DNA of 50,335 nucleotides from Clostridiales bacterium (GTDB taxonomy: Bacteria > Bacillota > Clostridia > Oscillospirales > Oscillospiraceae). Below are positions 16,628-24,933 of this stretch, one piece after another; position 1 is the stretch's first letter, and every line of letters starts with the position of its first letter. Below the pieces are notes generated by a model. That model saw only the letters and a program-made list of their open reading frames with translations. It had not been told where the DNA came from and searched no databases. A program made the position numbers and the translations under genes. The stretch is taken from the NCBI GenBank assembly GCA_012520295.1, contig JAAYOP010000142.1, positions 1-50,335 of the forward strand, read 5' to 3'.

Positions 16628-16888
16628 ATGGATATGCTGGGCTTTGCATCTGTCTCATCCATAACCGTAATATGCTATCTGGCGGCCCTTATCATAAAGG
16701 CAACACCTGTCGACAATAAGTGGATACCTGCCGTCTGCGGGGTATTGGGGGGCATAATAGGCGGCTTTGCCTATCATATTATTCCCTCTTTTCCCTCCGA
16801 GGACCCTCTTTCTTCAATAGCCGTGGGCATTGTGAGCGGGCTGGCTGCCACGGGAGTGCATCAGGCATGCAAAAAACTGAAAAAATAA
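16628..16888 (+). CDS. Holin-like small membrane protein (86 aa)
   Basis: Three hydrophobic segments (about 5-22, 34-50, 63-78), a KATPVDNKWIPAVCGVLGGIIGG stretch and a Lys-rich C-terminus. This matches the Hol44-type phage holin family, small pore-forming membrane proteins. No endolysin or other phage gene is near, so it is a domesticated or orphan copy. AAGGGGG precedes the ATG. Confidence 0.7.
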   Translation: MDMLGFASVSSITVICYLAALIIKATPVDNKWIPAVCGVLGGIIGGFAYHIIPSFPSEDPLSSIAVGIVSGLAATGVHQACKKLKK

Positions 16889-16930
16889 AGGTCAAAATCC
16901 TCTCCCGCCCCGGGCTATGCCCCTATATTC

Positions 16931-17803
16931 TCAGGAAGTTCTTTTCCTTTTATCAGCTGTCTCACGGAGCTTCAGCTCTTTTTTTGCGGTCTTCCTTCTC
17001 ACATTCTCGCTGTTATTAAGTATAAAGTTAATTGCGTTTCCCATTATAAGGATGTTCCCGCATATAAACAGCCATATCATAAGAATTATTATCGAGGCGA
17101 GGGACCCGTAGATAAGGGGATACCGGGAAGACAGTTCCATTGTCCATGAAAAGAACATACTGGCGATAACCATTGCCACGGTGGCTATAAATGCACCTGG
17201 TAATCTGGCACTCCTGGGCTTTTCCCTCGGCGCGGACAACCTGTATACCCCGTATATTATGAAAAGGAGAATGATAAAAAGCAGGACAAATCTAATCCAG
17301 CGCCATATTCCCGCCCCCACAGCCGAAACTCCCAAATGCTCGGCGGCAAATTCCAAAAACCAGTTTCCCGTTACTACAACTATGCATGACAGATATATGG
17401 CTGCCAAAAACAAAATGGAATAGATAAAGCTGAAAACCGTTGACCAGAAGCCCCTGTATCTGTGCTCTCCCTGTATTTCAGCCATTATGCCCATAATAGA
17501 GCGAAACGCTGCCGATGAGGTGGTTGCCATCAAAACAAGAGCTCCGGCCAGCATTGCGGGAGAAAAGTGAACTCCCACATATTCAACATATTCGGCTATA
17601 ACCCTGAGAGTGGAGCCGGGTACTATCCCCTCTCCCAGGCTGATAATATCCACCTCATTGATGTTGAAGGTTGCCAGCATGGCATTTATGCAAATAAGCA
17701 GAGGAAAGAAAGACAGCGTCAGACAGTAGGAGAGCTCAGCCGCGGCTCTCGGTACTTTCTTCTTAAGATATATATTTATCAACTGCTTAAAAAAACGAAG
17801 CAT
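16931..17803 (-). CDS. YihY/BrkB family integral membrane protein (290 aa)
   Basis: The usual six-helix YihY/BrkB pattern: AAELSYCLTLSFFPLLICINAML near the N-terminus, a conserved MATTSSAAFRSIMGIM segment, then SRYPLIYGSLASIIILMIWLF in the last helices. The family is sometimes annotated as ribonuclease BN, a historical error, and its real function is uncertain. The ATG at 17803 has GGAGG 5 nt upstream. The basic C-terminal tail (NNSENVRRKTAKKELK) is cytoplasmic. It lies 37 nt beyond the YhfC-like gene and probably shares its transcript. Confidence 0.85.
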   Translation of the reverse strand: MLRFFKQLINIYLKKKVPRAAAELSYCLTLSFFPLLICINAMLATFNINEVDIISLGEGIVPGSTLRVIAEYVEYVGVHFSPAMLAGALVLMATTSSAAFRSIMGIMAEIQGEHRYRGFWSTVFSFIYSILFLAAIYLSCIVVVTGNWFLEFAAEHLGVSAVGAGIWRWIRFVLLFIILLFIIYGVYRLSAPREKPRSARLPGAFIATVAMVIASMFFSWTMELSSRYPLIYGSLASIIILMIWLFICGNILIMGNAINFILNNSENVRRKTAKKELKLRETADKRKRTS

Positions 17804-17840
17804 TCGCACCTCCGGTGAGGCTGCTCCGCTCTCTTTGGCT

Positions 17841-18692
17841 TCATAGCAGCCTTCTGTTAACGGGACCTGCCGCTACCTGTTCACCCTCATCCCACATTTT
17901 CGATACAATAATAGAAGCAGCCAGGGCAGCAAGGGAGACAGCGCAGTATATTATGCTGGTCAGGGCCATATTATCAGTGGCACCCGATGTGTATAGCCCT
18001 ATGGGCAATTCCATAAGGAACCGCAATATAAGGGCCGCCGGTATAAAAAGCCATGAGGGTTTACGCCTTTCACCCCGCAAAGAATACCAGAGCAACCTGC
18101 TCAGCCCGATTCCCGCTATGAAGAAGGCAGCATATTTCCCCACAGAATAATAGTAGTCAGCCAGCGGGGAGGCCGCCATCTCTTCAAGCTGCTCCAAAAG
18201 CTTTGACCTTTGGGCCTCTTCAACTGATCCCAATACTTTTTGAATACCTTCCTTGTTCACTGTATAGGCCATGGACATCCTATACATGGAATTCGCCCCG
18301 CCCTCCATTATCAGCACAAACAGCGGATATCCCAAGCCAAAGGATATGGGTGTGTTGAGCGAATCATACCTCTGGGATAACAATCTCAGGCAGACATAAA
18401 TCCCACCGACATTTGCAAGGCCAACAATCAGGGCACGGACTACACTATAAAATACGACACCTGTCTGCTGAATTCTGGCCTCCGGGACAATGTTTATCAT
18501 CAGTATACCATTTAGATAATAACCGAAAAGTAAATATCCAGCTATAGCGGCAAGTATGGAAACATAGTTTATTTTTCTCTTAAAGGCGAAATATATGAAA
18601 TAAAGTACCGGCAATGTGCAGCATACAATCAGCAAAAGCAGCATTGCGGCGATAAAGCCATCCGGAAATGCCAATTGGATATCTTCCACCAT
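17841..18692 (-). CDS. YhfC-like multi-pass membrane protein, possibly inactive (283 aa)
   Basis: About seven hydrophobic segments. The arrangement of a basic KRK loop, a middle ALIVGLANVGGIYVC helix and a SFGLGYPLFVLIMEGGAN segment resembles YhfC (DUF2324) putative intramembrane metallopeptidases. The EE and GHGGxE residues expected for metal binding are replaced (NV, GYPLFVLIME), so it may not be a peptidase. The assignment is tentative. GGAGG precedes the ATG. It is the first gene after the tandem ftsZ pair, separated from them by a hairpin. Confidence 0.5.
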   Translation of the reverse strand: MVEDIQLAFPDGFIAAMLLLLIVCCTLPVLYFIYFAFKRKINYVSILAAIAGYLLFGYYLNGILMINIVPEARIQQTGVVFYSVVRALIVGLANVGGIYVCLRLLSQRYDSLNTPISFGLGYPLFVLIMEGGANSMYRMSMAYTVNKEGIQKVLGSVEEAQRSKLLEQLEEMAASPLADYYYSVGKYAAFFIAGIGLSRLLWYSLRGERRKPSWLFIPAALILRFLMELPIGLYTSGATDNMALTSIIYCAVSLAALAASIIVSKMWDEGEQVAAGPVNRRLL

Positions 18693-18715
18693 AAACCTCC
18701 GTATTATGTCTAATA

Positions 18716-18757
18716 ACTTATAAAGCGGTCGGCAATCATGCCGCCCGCTTTATAAAC
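18716..18757 (-). terminator. Hairpin after the ftsZ genes
   Basis: TTATAAAGCGG (18718-18728) pairs with CCGCTTTATAA (18745-18755), with an inner CGGC/GCCG stem. T-rich sequence on either side is short, so it may attenuate rather than fully end the ftsZ transcript. Confidence 0.55.
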
Positions 18758-18778
18758 GGCGATAAGTTTTGATCGCCT

Positions 18779-19897
18779 TTATCTCGAATTGAATATCTCA
18801 AGAATTTTTGCCAGGGGATCCTCCTCAGGCTCCTCATCCTTCTTTGGCTCCGGAGCAGGCTGGGGAGCGGCCTGTTCGCCGCTGTATAGTCCCTGCGCGG
18901 GCTTTTCAGGCTTCTCAGGCTTTTCCTTGCTTTTTGTTGCCTTTTCCTCAAAGCCCGTGGCTATCACAATAACGCGAAGCTCATCGTCCATAGTATCGTC
19001 AAAAGAAGCGCCGAATATTATGTTCGCATCCGGGTGTGCGGCTTCCTCAATTAGTCCTGCCGCAATTTCCACCTCTTCCAGACCCATATCCATGGAGCCT
19101 GTGATGCTTATCAGAACGCCCTTCGCGCCGTCAATGGATGTTTCCATCAGCGGGCTGGCAATAGCCATGCGGGCGGCCTCTTCGGCCTTGTTTTTGCCGC
19201 TGGCACGGCCTACACCCATATGGGCGTAACCGGCGTTTTTCATTATTGTGGTAACGTCGGCAAAGTCCAGATTTATAAATCCGGTGTTTTTAATAAGATC
19301 GGATATGCTTGTCACTGCCTGACGCAGAACATCGTCTGCAATCTCAAAGGCATTAAACATTGTTATCTTTTGGTCGGTAGCATATTTTAACCTGTCATTT
19401 GGTATTACCAGAAGGGAATCCACCTTCTCTAACAGTTCCTGAATACCCTCTTCCGCCCTGGCCATGCGGCGCTTGCCCTCGAAGCTGAAGGGCTTTGTTA
19501 CCACACCCACTGTAAGAATATTGGCTTCCTTGGCAATATCGGCAATAACCGGGGTAGCTCCGGTTCCCGTGCCGCCGCCCATTCCTGCGGTAATAAAAAT
19601 CATATCGGTATCTTCAAAGGCTTTGACAATGTTGTTTCTGCTTTCCTCAGCTGACTTTTTTCCTATTTCGGGATCCGATCCGGCTCCCTGACCGTGTGTA
19701 AGCTTTTCGCCGATTTGGATTTTATTGTCCGCCGACGAAACAGCCAAAACCTGTTTGTCGGTATTTATTGCTATGAATTCGACACCCTTTGTATTGGATG
19801 AAATCATTCTGTTTACAACATTGTTGCCGGCCCCGCCGACCCCCACTACCTTTATGTTGACTACATTATCCGGCCCTGTCTCCAATGAAAATGGCAT
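18779..19897 (-). CDS. ftsZ: Cell division protein FtsZ, second copy in the tandem (372 aa)
   Basis: A tubulin-like GTPase that builds the Z ring. It has [13 protein letters not shown] at the N-terminus, [14 protein letters not shown] (tubulin signature), and the T7 synergy loop [11 protein letters not shown], so GTP binding and hydrolysis should be intact. The linker is Glu/Lys/Pro-rich (about 50 residues) and the end is [11 protein letters not shown], not the usual DIPxFLR peptide. The ATG at 19897 has AGGAGG 8 nt upstream; an ATG 12 codons earlier is unsupported. It follows a near-relative at 20177-21307 and has its own promoter. Confidence 0.95.
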   Translation of the reverse strand: MPFSLETGPDNVVNIKVVGVGGAGNNVVNRMISSNTKGVEFIAINTDKQVLAVSSADNKIQIGEKLTHGQGAGSDPEIGKKSAEESRNNIVKAFEDTDMIFITAGMGGGTGTGATPVIADIAKEANILTVGVVTKPFSFEGKRRMARAEEGIQELLEKVDSLLVIPNDRLKYATDQKITMFNAFEIADDVLRQAVTSISDLIKNTGFINLDFADVTTIMKNAGYAHMGVGRASGKNKAEEAARMAIASPLMETSIDGAKGVLISITGSMDMGLEEVEIAAGLIEEAAHPDANIIFGASFDDTMDDELRVIVIATGFEEKATKSKEKPEKPEKPAQGLYSGEQAAPQPAPEPKKDEEPEEDPLAKILEIFNSR

Positions 19898-20009
19898 TGC
19901 AGTAACCTCCTGTGTATTTTCTAGTTCTCCCATGACTTCGATATATATTCAAAAACTCCTTAACGGGGAATGAGTCTAACCAGTTATTTTGTTATTTTCA
20001 TACTATTTG

Positions 20010-20038
20010 ATTTTATATCTATTTTCGTAAGAGGTCAA
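20010..20038 (-). promoter_or_regulatory. Candidate promoter for the downstream ftsZ
   Basis: On the minus strand: TTGACC (20033-20038), 17-nt spacer, TAAAAT (20010-20015). It lies in the gap between the two ftsZ genes. The same gap holds a GC-rich hairpin around 20100-20113. Confidence 0.55.
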
Positions 20039-20176
20039 TAGCAATCGGCGCATTTTCTTATTTTATAGTGACAAAAAAGGCAAATAATGCATATGTTCAG
20101 GGCGGCGCGCCCATTTTTAGCATAATTTTCGAATCTTTATATGCTAATTTAAATTACATTACAAGGCCGAAGCTAT

Positions 20177-21307
20177 TTAGTCGTTATTAAAAAACTTCGC
20201 CAGCTCGTCCCACCCGTCTTCGCTCATTGACGGTTTTTCAGGTTCCTGGGGCTGTGGCTCCGCATTCCGGTCCGGAGCCTCCGGCACCGGCTTCGGTGGA
20301 GATGAAGACGAGGCTTCGGATTGCGACAGCTCAATCAGCCTTTTGGACGGCTTTGTGGCAAAATCCGTTGCTATCACTAATATTTTCACCGCATCAGACA
20401 TTTCTGTATCAAAATCACATCCGAATATTATGTTGGCATCCGGATGTGCCGCCTGATGGACCTTCTCAACAATACTCTCCACATCCTCCATTGTTATATC
20501 CATCGAGCCGGTCACATTGACAAGTACCCTGCGGGCTCCTTCAATGGTGGTCTCCATCAGGGGGCTGTGTATGGCGCTTTGGGACGCCTCTTCAATCTTG
20601 TTTCTGCCCGCAGCAGCGCCAACTCCCATATGGGCATACCCCGCACCCTTCATGATTGTTTTCAGGTCGGCAAAATCAAGATTTATAAAGCTTGTATTTC
20701 TCAGCAGATCGGCAATTCCGATAACAGCCTGCAGCAAAACATTGTCGGCAACATCAAAGGCGTTGGCAAACGTCACCTTTTGATTGGAAACCTCCTTGAG
20801 TTTTTCATTGGGTATGACAAGGAGGGTGTCCACCCGCTCAAGCATTTCTTTGACACCGGCTTCCGCTATCTTCATTTTCTTTGCGCCTTCAAATTTGAAC
20901 GGCTTTGTAACCACTCCGATTGTCAGAACACCGGCCTCCCTTGCCAGCTCTGCAACTATTGGAGCAGCTCCCGTACCTGTTCCGCCGCCCATCCCTGCGG
21001 TAATAAACGCCATATCCGTATCTTCAAATACTTTTTCTATGGCATTGCGGCTTTCTTCGGCGGAACGCCTGCCGATTTCAGGATTTGAGCCTGCGCCCTG
21101 CCCCCGGGTAATCTTCTTGCCTATCTGGACTTTTATATCCGCTCCCGAAACATCGAGTGTAGGCTTGTCCGTGTTGATACTGACAAATTTTATACCTTGT
21201 ACTCCGTTGCTTACCATTCGGCTCACAACATTGTTGCCTGCTCCGCCTACTCCGATAACCTTAATGCTGACCACATTTTCAACCACGTTATCGAGTGTAA
21301 ATGCCAT
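20177..21307 (-). CDS. ftsZ: Cell division protein FtsZ, first copy in the tandem (376 aa)
   Basis: A complete Fts[28 protein letters not shown], and NLDFADLKTIM are all present, so it should be an active GTPase. It is clearly homologous to, but well diverged from, the next ftsZ; differences are spread over the whole protein, so this is not a recent duplicate. The linker is Ser/Pro-rich and the end is DELAKFFNND, again lacking DIPxFLR. The ATG at 21307 follows GGAGGGG. It sits 127 nt after ftsQ/divIB. Confidence 0.95.
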   Translation of the reverse strand: MAFTLDNVVENVVSIKVIGVGGAGNNVVSRMVSNGVQGIKFVSINTDKPTLDVSGADIKVQIGKKITRGQGAGSNPEIGRRSAEESRNAIEKVFEDTDMAFITAGMGGGTGTGAAPIVAELAREAGVLTIGVVTKPFKFEGAKKMKIAEAGVKEMLERVDTLLVIPNEKLKEVSNQKVTFANAFDVADNVLLQAVIGIADLLRNTSFINLDFADLKTIMKGAGYAHMGVGAAAGRNKIEEASQSAIHSPLMETTIEGARRVLVNVTGSMDITMEDVESIVEKVHQAAHPDANIIFGCDFDTEMSDAVKILVIATDFATKPSKRLIELSQSEASSSSPPKPVPEAPDRNAEPQPQEPEKPSMSEDGWDELAKFFNND

Positions 21308-21390
21308 ACCTTTCCCCTCCAAAAAACAATCATTTTTCGGGCTGCAAACACTTGGTAATTATCGTTTGTCGTTTTATGCCACTAATAATA

Positions 21391-21419
21391 AAAATAACTC
21401 AAAGCTATGGTTATGTCAA
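21391..21419 (-). promoter_or_regulatory. Candidate promoter for the upstream ftsZ
   Basis: On the minus strand: TTGACA (21414-21419), 17-nt spacer, TATTTT (21391-21396). The -35 is perfect. It would give an ftsZ transcript separate from the dcw operon. Confidence 0.55.
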
Positions 21420-21433
21420 AATAGCCCTTCCCG

Positions 21434-22315
21434 TCAGTCGGGAATAAAGCGGGGCTCCCTGTCGTTAACCAGGAGTATTTTTCCTGTTTCGGTCTGGGAG
21501 ATATATTGGAGTACGCTTTCCAGCTTGTCCAGCTTTTGTTCCAGCCTTTCATGCTTACCCAACTCTACGGTAAACCGTTCCATATACCTGAAAGTGATAT
21601 TTGCAATGCTGGTGGCGTCTATCTCCGATATGCTTTTATGGAGCTCTTTTTCCAATATGAGTCCTAAAAGCTCCGTAAGATAATTAATTTTAGCGTTGTC
21701 CGGCTGCTGTAACTCCAATTTCCCACCTACTGTGGGAAGTATCGGCTCAATTCCAGTTATAGCTATTGTGCCGATGCTTCCCGAATAGTCTGTCTTTTCC
21801 AGTATGCTGCAGTTTTTATCAATTATGTAGTAATTGCCGCTAACGCAGACTGTGGCCAGCGGATAGGCTTCCTCCACTGAAATCACTATGGTGTCGGGCA
21901 GCTTTCTGTTTATCTTAGCCTCATCTATGTATGGGAGCGTTGAGAACAATTTGCTGGTCGCTTTAAATGTATTTATGAAAAACAAGCTCTCTCCGATTTC
22001 AATCTCGGATGACAATATGATCTGCTCGGATGAATATCTGCTGTTGCCCTTTACTATTATATTGGACACTTTAAAGAAAACACTTATTCCCGCCAGCATG
22101 GCAGCTATCATGAGCAGATATGCCAGGGGGCGAAAAAAAATGCCTCCCCTTCTCCTCCTGCGCTTTGCCGGCCTTCTTCCGTCATAATAACCGCGGTCAT
22201 AGTGACCACTGTCATTATAGCCTCTGTCCTCTCGTCTGCCGCCCTGTCTTCTCCGGTCATTGGGGCTGCCCTCATTGCGTCCCCTGCTGCTCCGGCGCTC
22301 ACCATTTGCCGCCAA
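21434..22315 (-). CDS. divIB: FtsQ/DivIB division protein
   Basis: About 293 aa: a very basic, Arg/Gly-rich cytoplasmic N-terminus of about 58 residues, one membrane helix (LAYLLMIAAMLAGISVFF), then a POTRA domain (IIVKGNSRYSSEQIILSS) and FtsQ-type beta domain with RKLPDTIVISVEE. FtsQ/DivIB holds the septal synthase complex with FtsL and FtsB/DivIC. It most likely starts with TTG 22315, with GAGGTG 6 nt upstream; an overlapping ATG in another frame is not coding. Directly after murA. Confidence 0.88.
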   Translation of the reverse strand: MAANGERRSSRGRNEGSPNDRRRQGGRREDRGYNDSGHYDRGYYDGRRPAKRRRRRGGIFFRPLAYLLMIAAMLAGISVFFKVSNIIVKGNSRYSSEQIILSSEIEIGESLFFINTFKATSKLFSTLPYIDEAKINRKLPDTIVISVEEAYPLATVCVSGNYYIIDKNCSILEKTDYSGSIGTIAITGIEPILPTVGGKLELQQPDNAKINYLTELLGLILEKELHKSISEIDATSIANITFRYMERFTVELGKHERLEQKLDKLESVLQYISQTETGKILLVNDREPRFIPD

Positions 22316-22347
22316 TCCATTTCACCTCTTTGGTAATAACTAATATC

Positions 22348-23610
22348 TCATGTAACAAGTTTCACATCGGCACCCAGGCATTGCAGCGCCGATTCCAGGC
22401 AATCGTAACCCCTGTCGATATGATGAAGGCCCGATATCTCGCTGGTGCCCTCGGCTCCCAGCGCGGCGACAACCAAAGCAGCTCCTCCCCGAAGATCAGT
22501 GGACCGCAGTTCCGCTCCTGACAGGTGATTTACGCCGCACACAATAGCGGTCTTTCCCTCTGTCTTAATATCCGCTCCAAGCCGTTTTAGCTCTTCCACA
22601 TGCCTGTACCTGTTCTCGAAAATGTTCTCCACAAAAACAGTTGTACCCTCTGCCTTTAAGACGGCGGCCATAATCGGAGGCTGGGCATCTGTCGGGAAGC
22701 CCGGATACGGGCTTGTTATTATCGGTCTTGCTGCTCTCAGTTTTCCTTTCCTCGAAGCTGTTATTACTCCTTTGTCCATATCATTTATTTCAATATTACA
22801 TCCGATTTCTCTCAGAACATCAATTACCGTCATAAGATGTCGCGGATTTGCTTCTTCCAATCGTATCAAACCACCCGCTGAAGCAACGGCCGACAAATAT
22901 GTTGCCGCGACAATCCTGTCGGATATAATAGTATGCTCCACATCCTTTTTTGCATCTGATCCTTCAACGGTTATAAGGGACGTGCCTGCTCCGCTGATAT
23001 TGATGCCAAGCTTTCTGAGGTAGTTTTGCAAATCCTCAATTTCCGGCTCCCTTGCCGGATTTGTTATTATAGTGGTCCCCTTGCATCGACAGGCTGTCAG
23101 CATGGCGTTTTCCGTCGCCCCCACGCTGGGCGTGGCAAGATTTATCCGACAACCCTTCAAATGCTTTGCCTTGCAGGTAATTTTCCCGCCGACTTCATTT
23201 ATTTCCGCTCCCAGCTGCCGCAATGCCGCTATGTGCAGATCAATCGGTCTTGGCCCCAGCTCACAGCCGCCCGGCAGACTTAATCTGGTTTCGCCGGTCC
23301 TGGCAAGTATGGCACCGAGAAATACAACGGATGAACGCATTTCCCTCATCAGCGCATCGGGTATATCGCTTCTTATAAGCCCTGCTGAATTGATATAAAC
23401 GCTTTCTTCATTGCGGTGCACTTCACATCCGAGATGCTCCAATATGCGCATTGAAACATCCACGTCTGCAAGCCGAGGACAATTATGTATTACGCTGGTC
23501 CCCTCCGCCAGTATAGAGGCCGCCATTATCGGAAGAACGCTGTTCTTAGCGCCTTGAATACGGATTACCCCGTCCAGCTCTCTGCAGCCGTTAATTCGCA
23601 GTATGCTCAT
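22348..23610 (-). CDS. murA: UDP-N-acetylglucosamine 1-carboxyvinyltransferase MurA (420 aa)
   Basis: First committed step of peptidoglycan synthesis: transfers enolpyruvate from PEP to UDP-GlcNAc. The catalytic cysteine is Cys116 within LPGGCELGPRPIDLH, so it is of the fosfomycin-sensitive Cys type. The inside-out alpha/beta barrel repeats are visible (e.g. GAKNSVLPIMAAS). The ATG at 23610 has GGAGG 7 nt upstream; the longer frame to 23667 has no such site. It lies between murG and divIB, a position found in some clostridial dcw clusters. Confidence 0.95.
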   Translation of the reverse strand: MSILRINGCRELDGVIRIQGAKNSVLPIMAASILAEGTSVIHNCPRLADVDVSMRILEHLGCEVHRNEESVYINSAGLIRSDIPDALMREMRSSVVFLGAILARTGETRLSLPGGCELGPRPIDLHIAALRQLGAEINEVGGKITCKAKHLKGCRINLATPSVGATENAMLTACRCKGTTIITNPAREPEIEDLQNYLRKLGINISGAGTSLITVEGSDAKKDVEHTIISDRIVAATYLSAVASAGGLIRLEEANPRHLMTVIDVLREIGCNIEINDMDKGVITASRKGKLRAARPIITSPYPGFPTDAQPPIMAAVLKAEGTTVFVENIFENRYRHVEELKRLGADIKTEGKTAIVCGVNHLSGAELRSTDLRGGAALVVAALGAEGTSEISGLHHIDRGYDCLESALQCLGADVKLVT

Positions 23611-23691
23611 GTTTATTCCTCCGCATAAAGAATGGGAGCATCGGCTCTGCCGCCGCTTCCAGACCATACTATGCGGAAGATTATCTATTAG

Positions 23692-24834
23692 TTAACGCAA
23701 ATTGGGGTTCCTTTCGCCTATAAGACTCAAAATAGTGTCCACTATTCTGTCTGTGGCGTCGGGTCTGTCTAAGGCCTTCATTGCCGCCGACATGTCCTGA
23801 AGGCGGGATTTGTTTTCTGAAATCTCGCATATGGCATCAAACAACATCCGCGCATTACATTCTTTTTCCCTTATCATAATTGCCGCGCCCCCTGACTGAA
23901 GAACCCGGGCGTTAATCTCCTGGTGGTTACCTGTCACATAGGGAGAGGGAATGAGTATGGCGGGTTTACCAAGGGCCGCCAGCTCATTGAGTGTGGATCC
24001 CCCGGCACGGCAGAGAACCAGATCGGCCGCCGCCATGATCATCGGTATATCATATATATAGGAAAAAAGCTGTGTATGCCGAAGCTGTTCGTCATCATCA
24101 AGTCCCAGCATTTCACGCATTGCCATAAGGCCTTTTTCGCCGCCGCCTGTCGAATGCATATGCTTAAAGCGGCCTTCCTTCTCATTAATATTAATAAGCT
24201 CGGCGGTCTTCTGATTCATATATAAAGCCCCCAGAGAACCCCAGAACGAGAGGACAAAAAAGCTGTTTTCCACTCCAAGGCGGCTCTTGGCCACATCCTT
24301 GTCCCACTGCCTGAACTCATTTCTGACAGGTGTACCCGTGAAATGTGCTTTATTATTGTTTTTAAAATTCGCCTTGCCTGCCTCAAAGCCCACCAGAATC
24401 CTGTCCACATGCTTTTCCAGCATTCTCGTGGTCAGACCCGGCAGCACATTTGATTCGTGCACAACAGTCGGTATACCCATCTTTGCCGCCGCTCTGAGCA
24501 CCGGATAACAGACATATCCTCCGGTTCCTATAACGGCATTGGGTTTAAATTCCTTTATTATCCTCCTGGATTGTCCCAGGGCGCGGGCAGTTCTTTCCGT
24601 GGCGCGGATATTATGGGCAATATCTCCGGGCCTCATGCCCCGACGCAGGTTTGATGCGGTAATACCCTCTATTTTATATCCGGCCTTGGGGACAAGCTCC
24701 ATTTCCATGCTGTTGTCTTTACCGCCTACAAACAGAAAGGCGGCATCCGGGAACAACTCCTTAAGTCTATCGGCAACGGCGATTGCGGGATTTATATGCC
24801 CCCCTGTGCCGCCGCAGGCAAACATGAATTTCAT
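23692..24834 (-). CDS. murG: MurG, lipid II-forming glycosyltransferase (380 aa)
   Basis: Adds GlcNAc to lipid I on the inner face of the membrane. GGTGGHINPA near the N-terminus, HESNVLPGLTTRML, and CRAGGSTLNELAALGKPAILIPSP followed by GNHQEINA are all conserved GT28 motifs. The start at 24834 has AAAGGA 6 nt upstream; a TTG 13 codons earlier is unsupported. About 80 nt separate it from murA. Confidence 0.95.
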   Translation of the reverse strand: MKFMFACGGTGGHINPAIAVADRLKELFPDAAFLFVGGKDNSMEMELVPKAGYKIEGITASNLRRGMRPGDIAHNIRATERTARALGQSRRIIKEFKPNAVIGTGGYVCYPVLRAAAKMGIPTVVHESNVLPGLTTRMLEKHVDRILVGFEAGKANFKNNNKAHFTGTPVRNEFRQWDKDVAKSRLGVENSFFVLSFWGSLGALYMNQKTAELININEKEGRFKHMHSTGGGEKGLMAMREMLGLDDDEQLRHTQLFSYIYDIPMIMAAADLVLCRAGGSTLNELAALGKPAILIPSPYVTGNHQEINARVLQSGGAAIMIREKECNARMLFDAICEISENKSRLQDMSAAMKALDRPDATDRIVDTILSLIGERNPNLR

Positions 24835-24933
24835 GGATAGTCCTTTCCGGCGCAGGTTTATGTCTGTTTTCAATTAAAATATGGCGCCCTCAGACCTTGA
24901 TAATGCTGCTATGGTTTATTTGTTTTATTACTG

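Noticed and set aside
16931-17803. Ribonuclease BN label for the YihY/BrkB protein
   Set aside because: The name comes from an early misassignment in E. coli; nothing in the sequence supports a nuclease.
20784-21683. 299-codon plus-strand frame
   Set aside because: Antisense to ftsZ and divIB; Ser/Pro/Thr-rich shadow without recognisable motifs.
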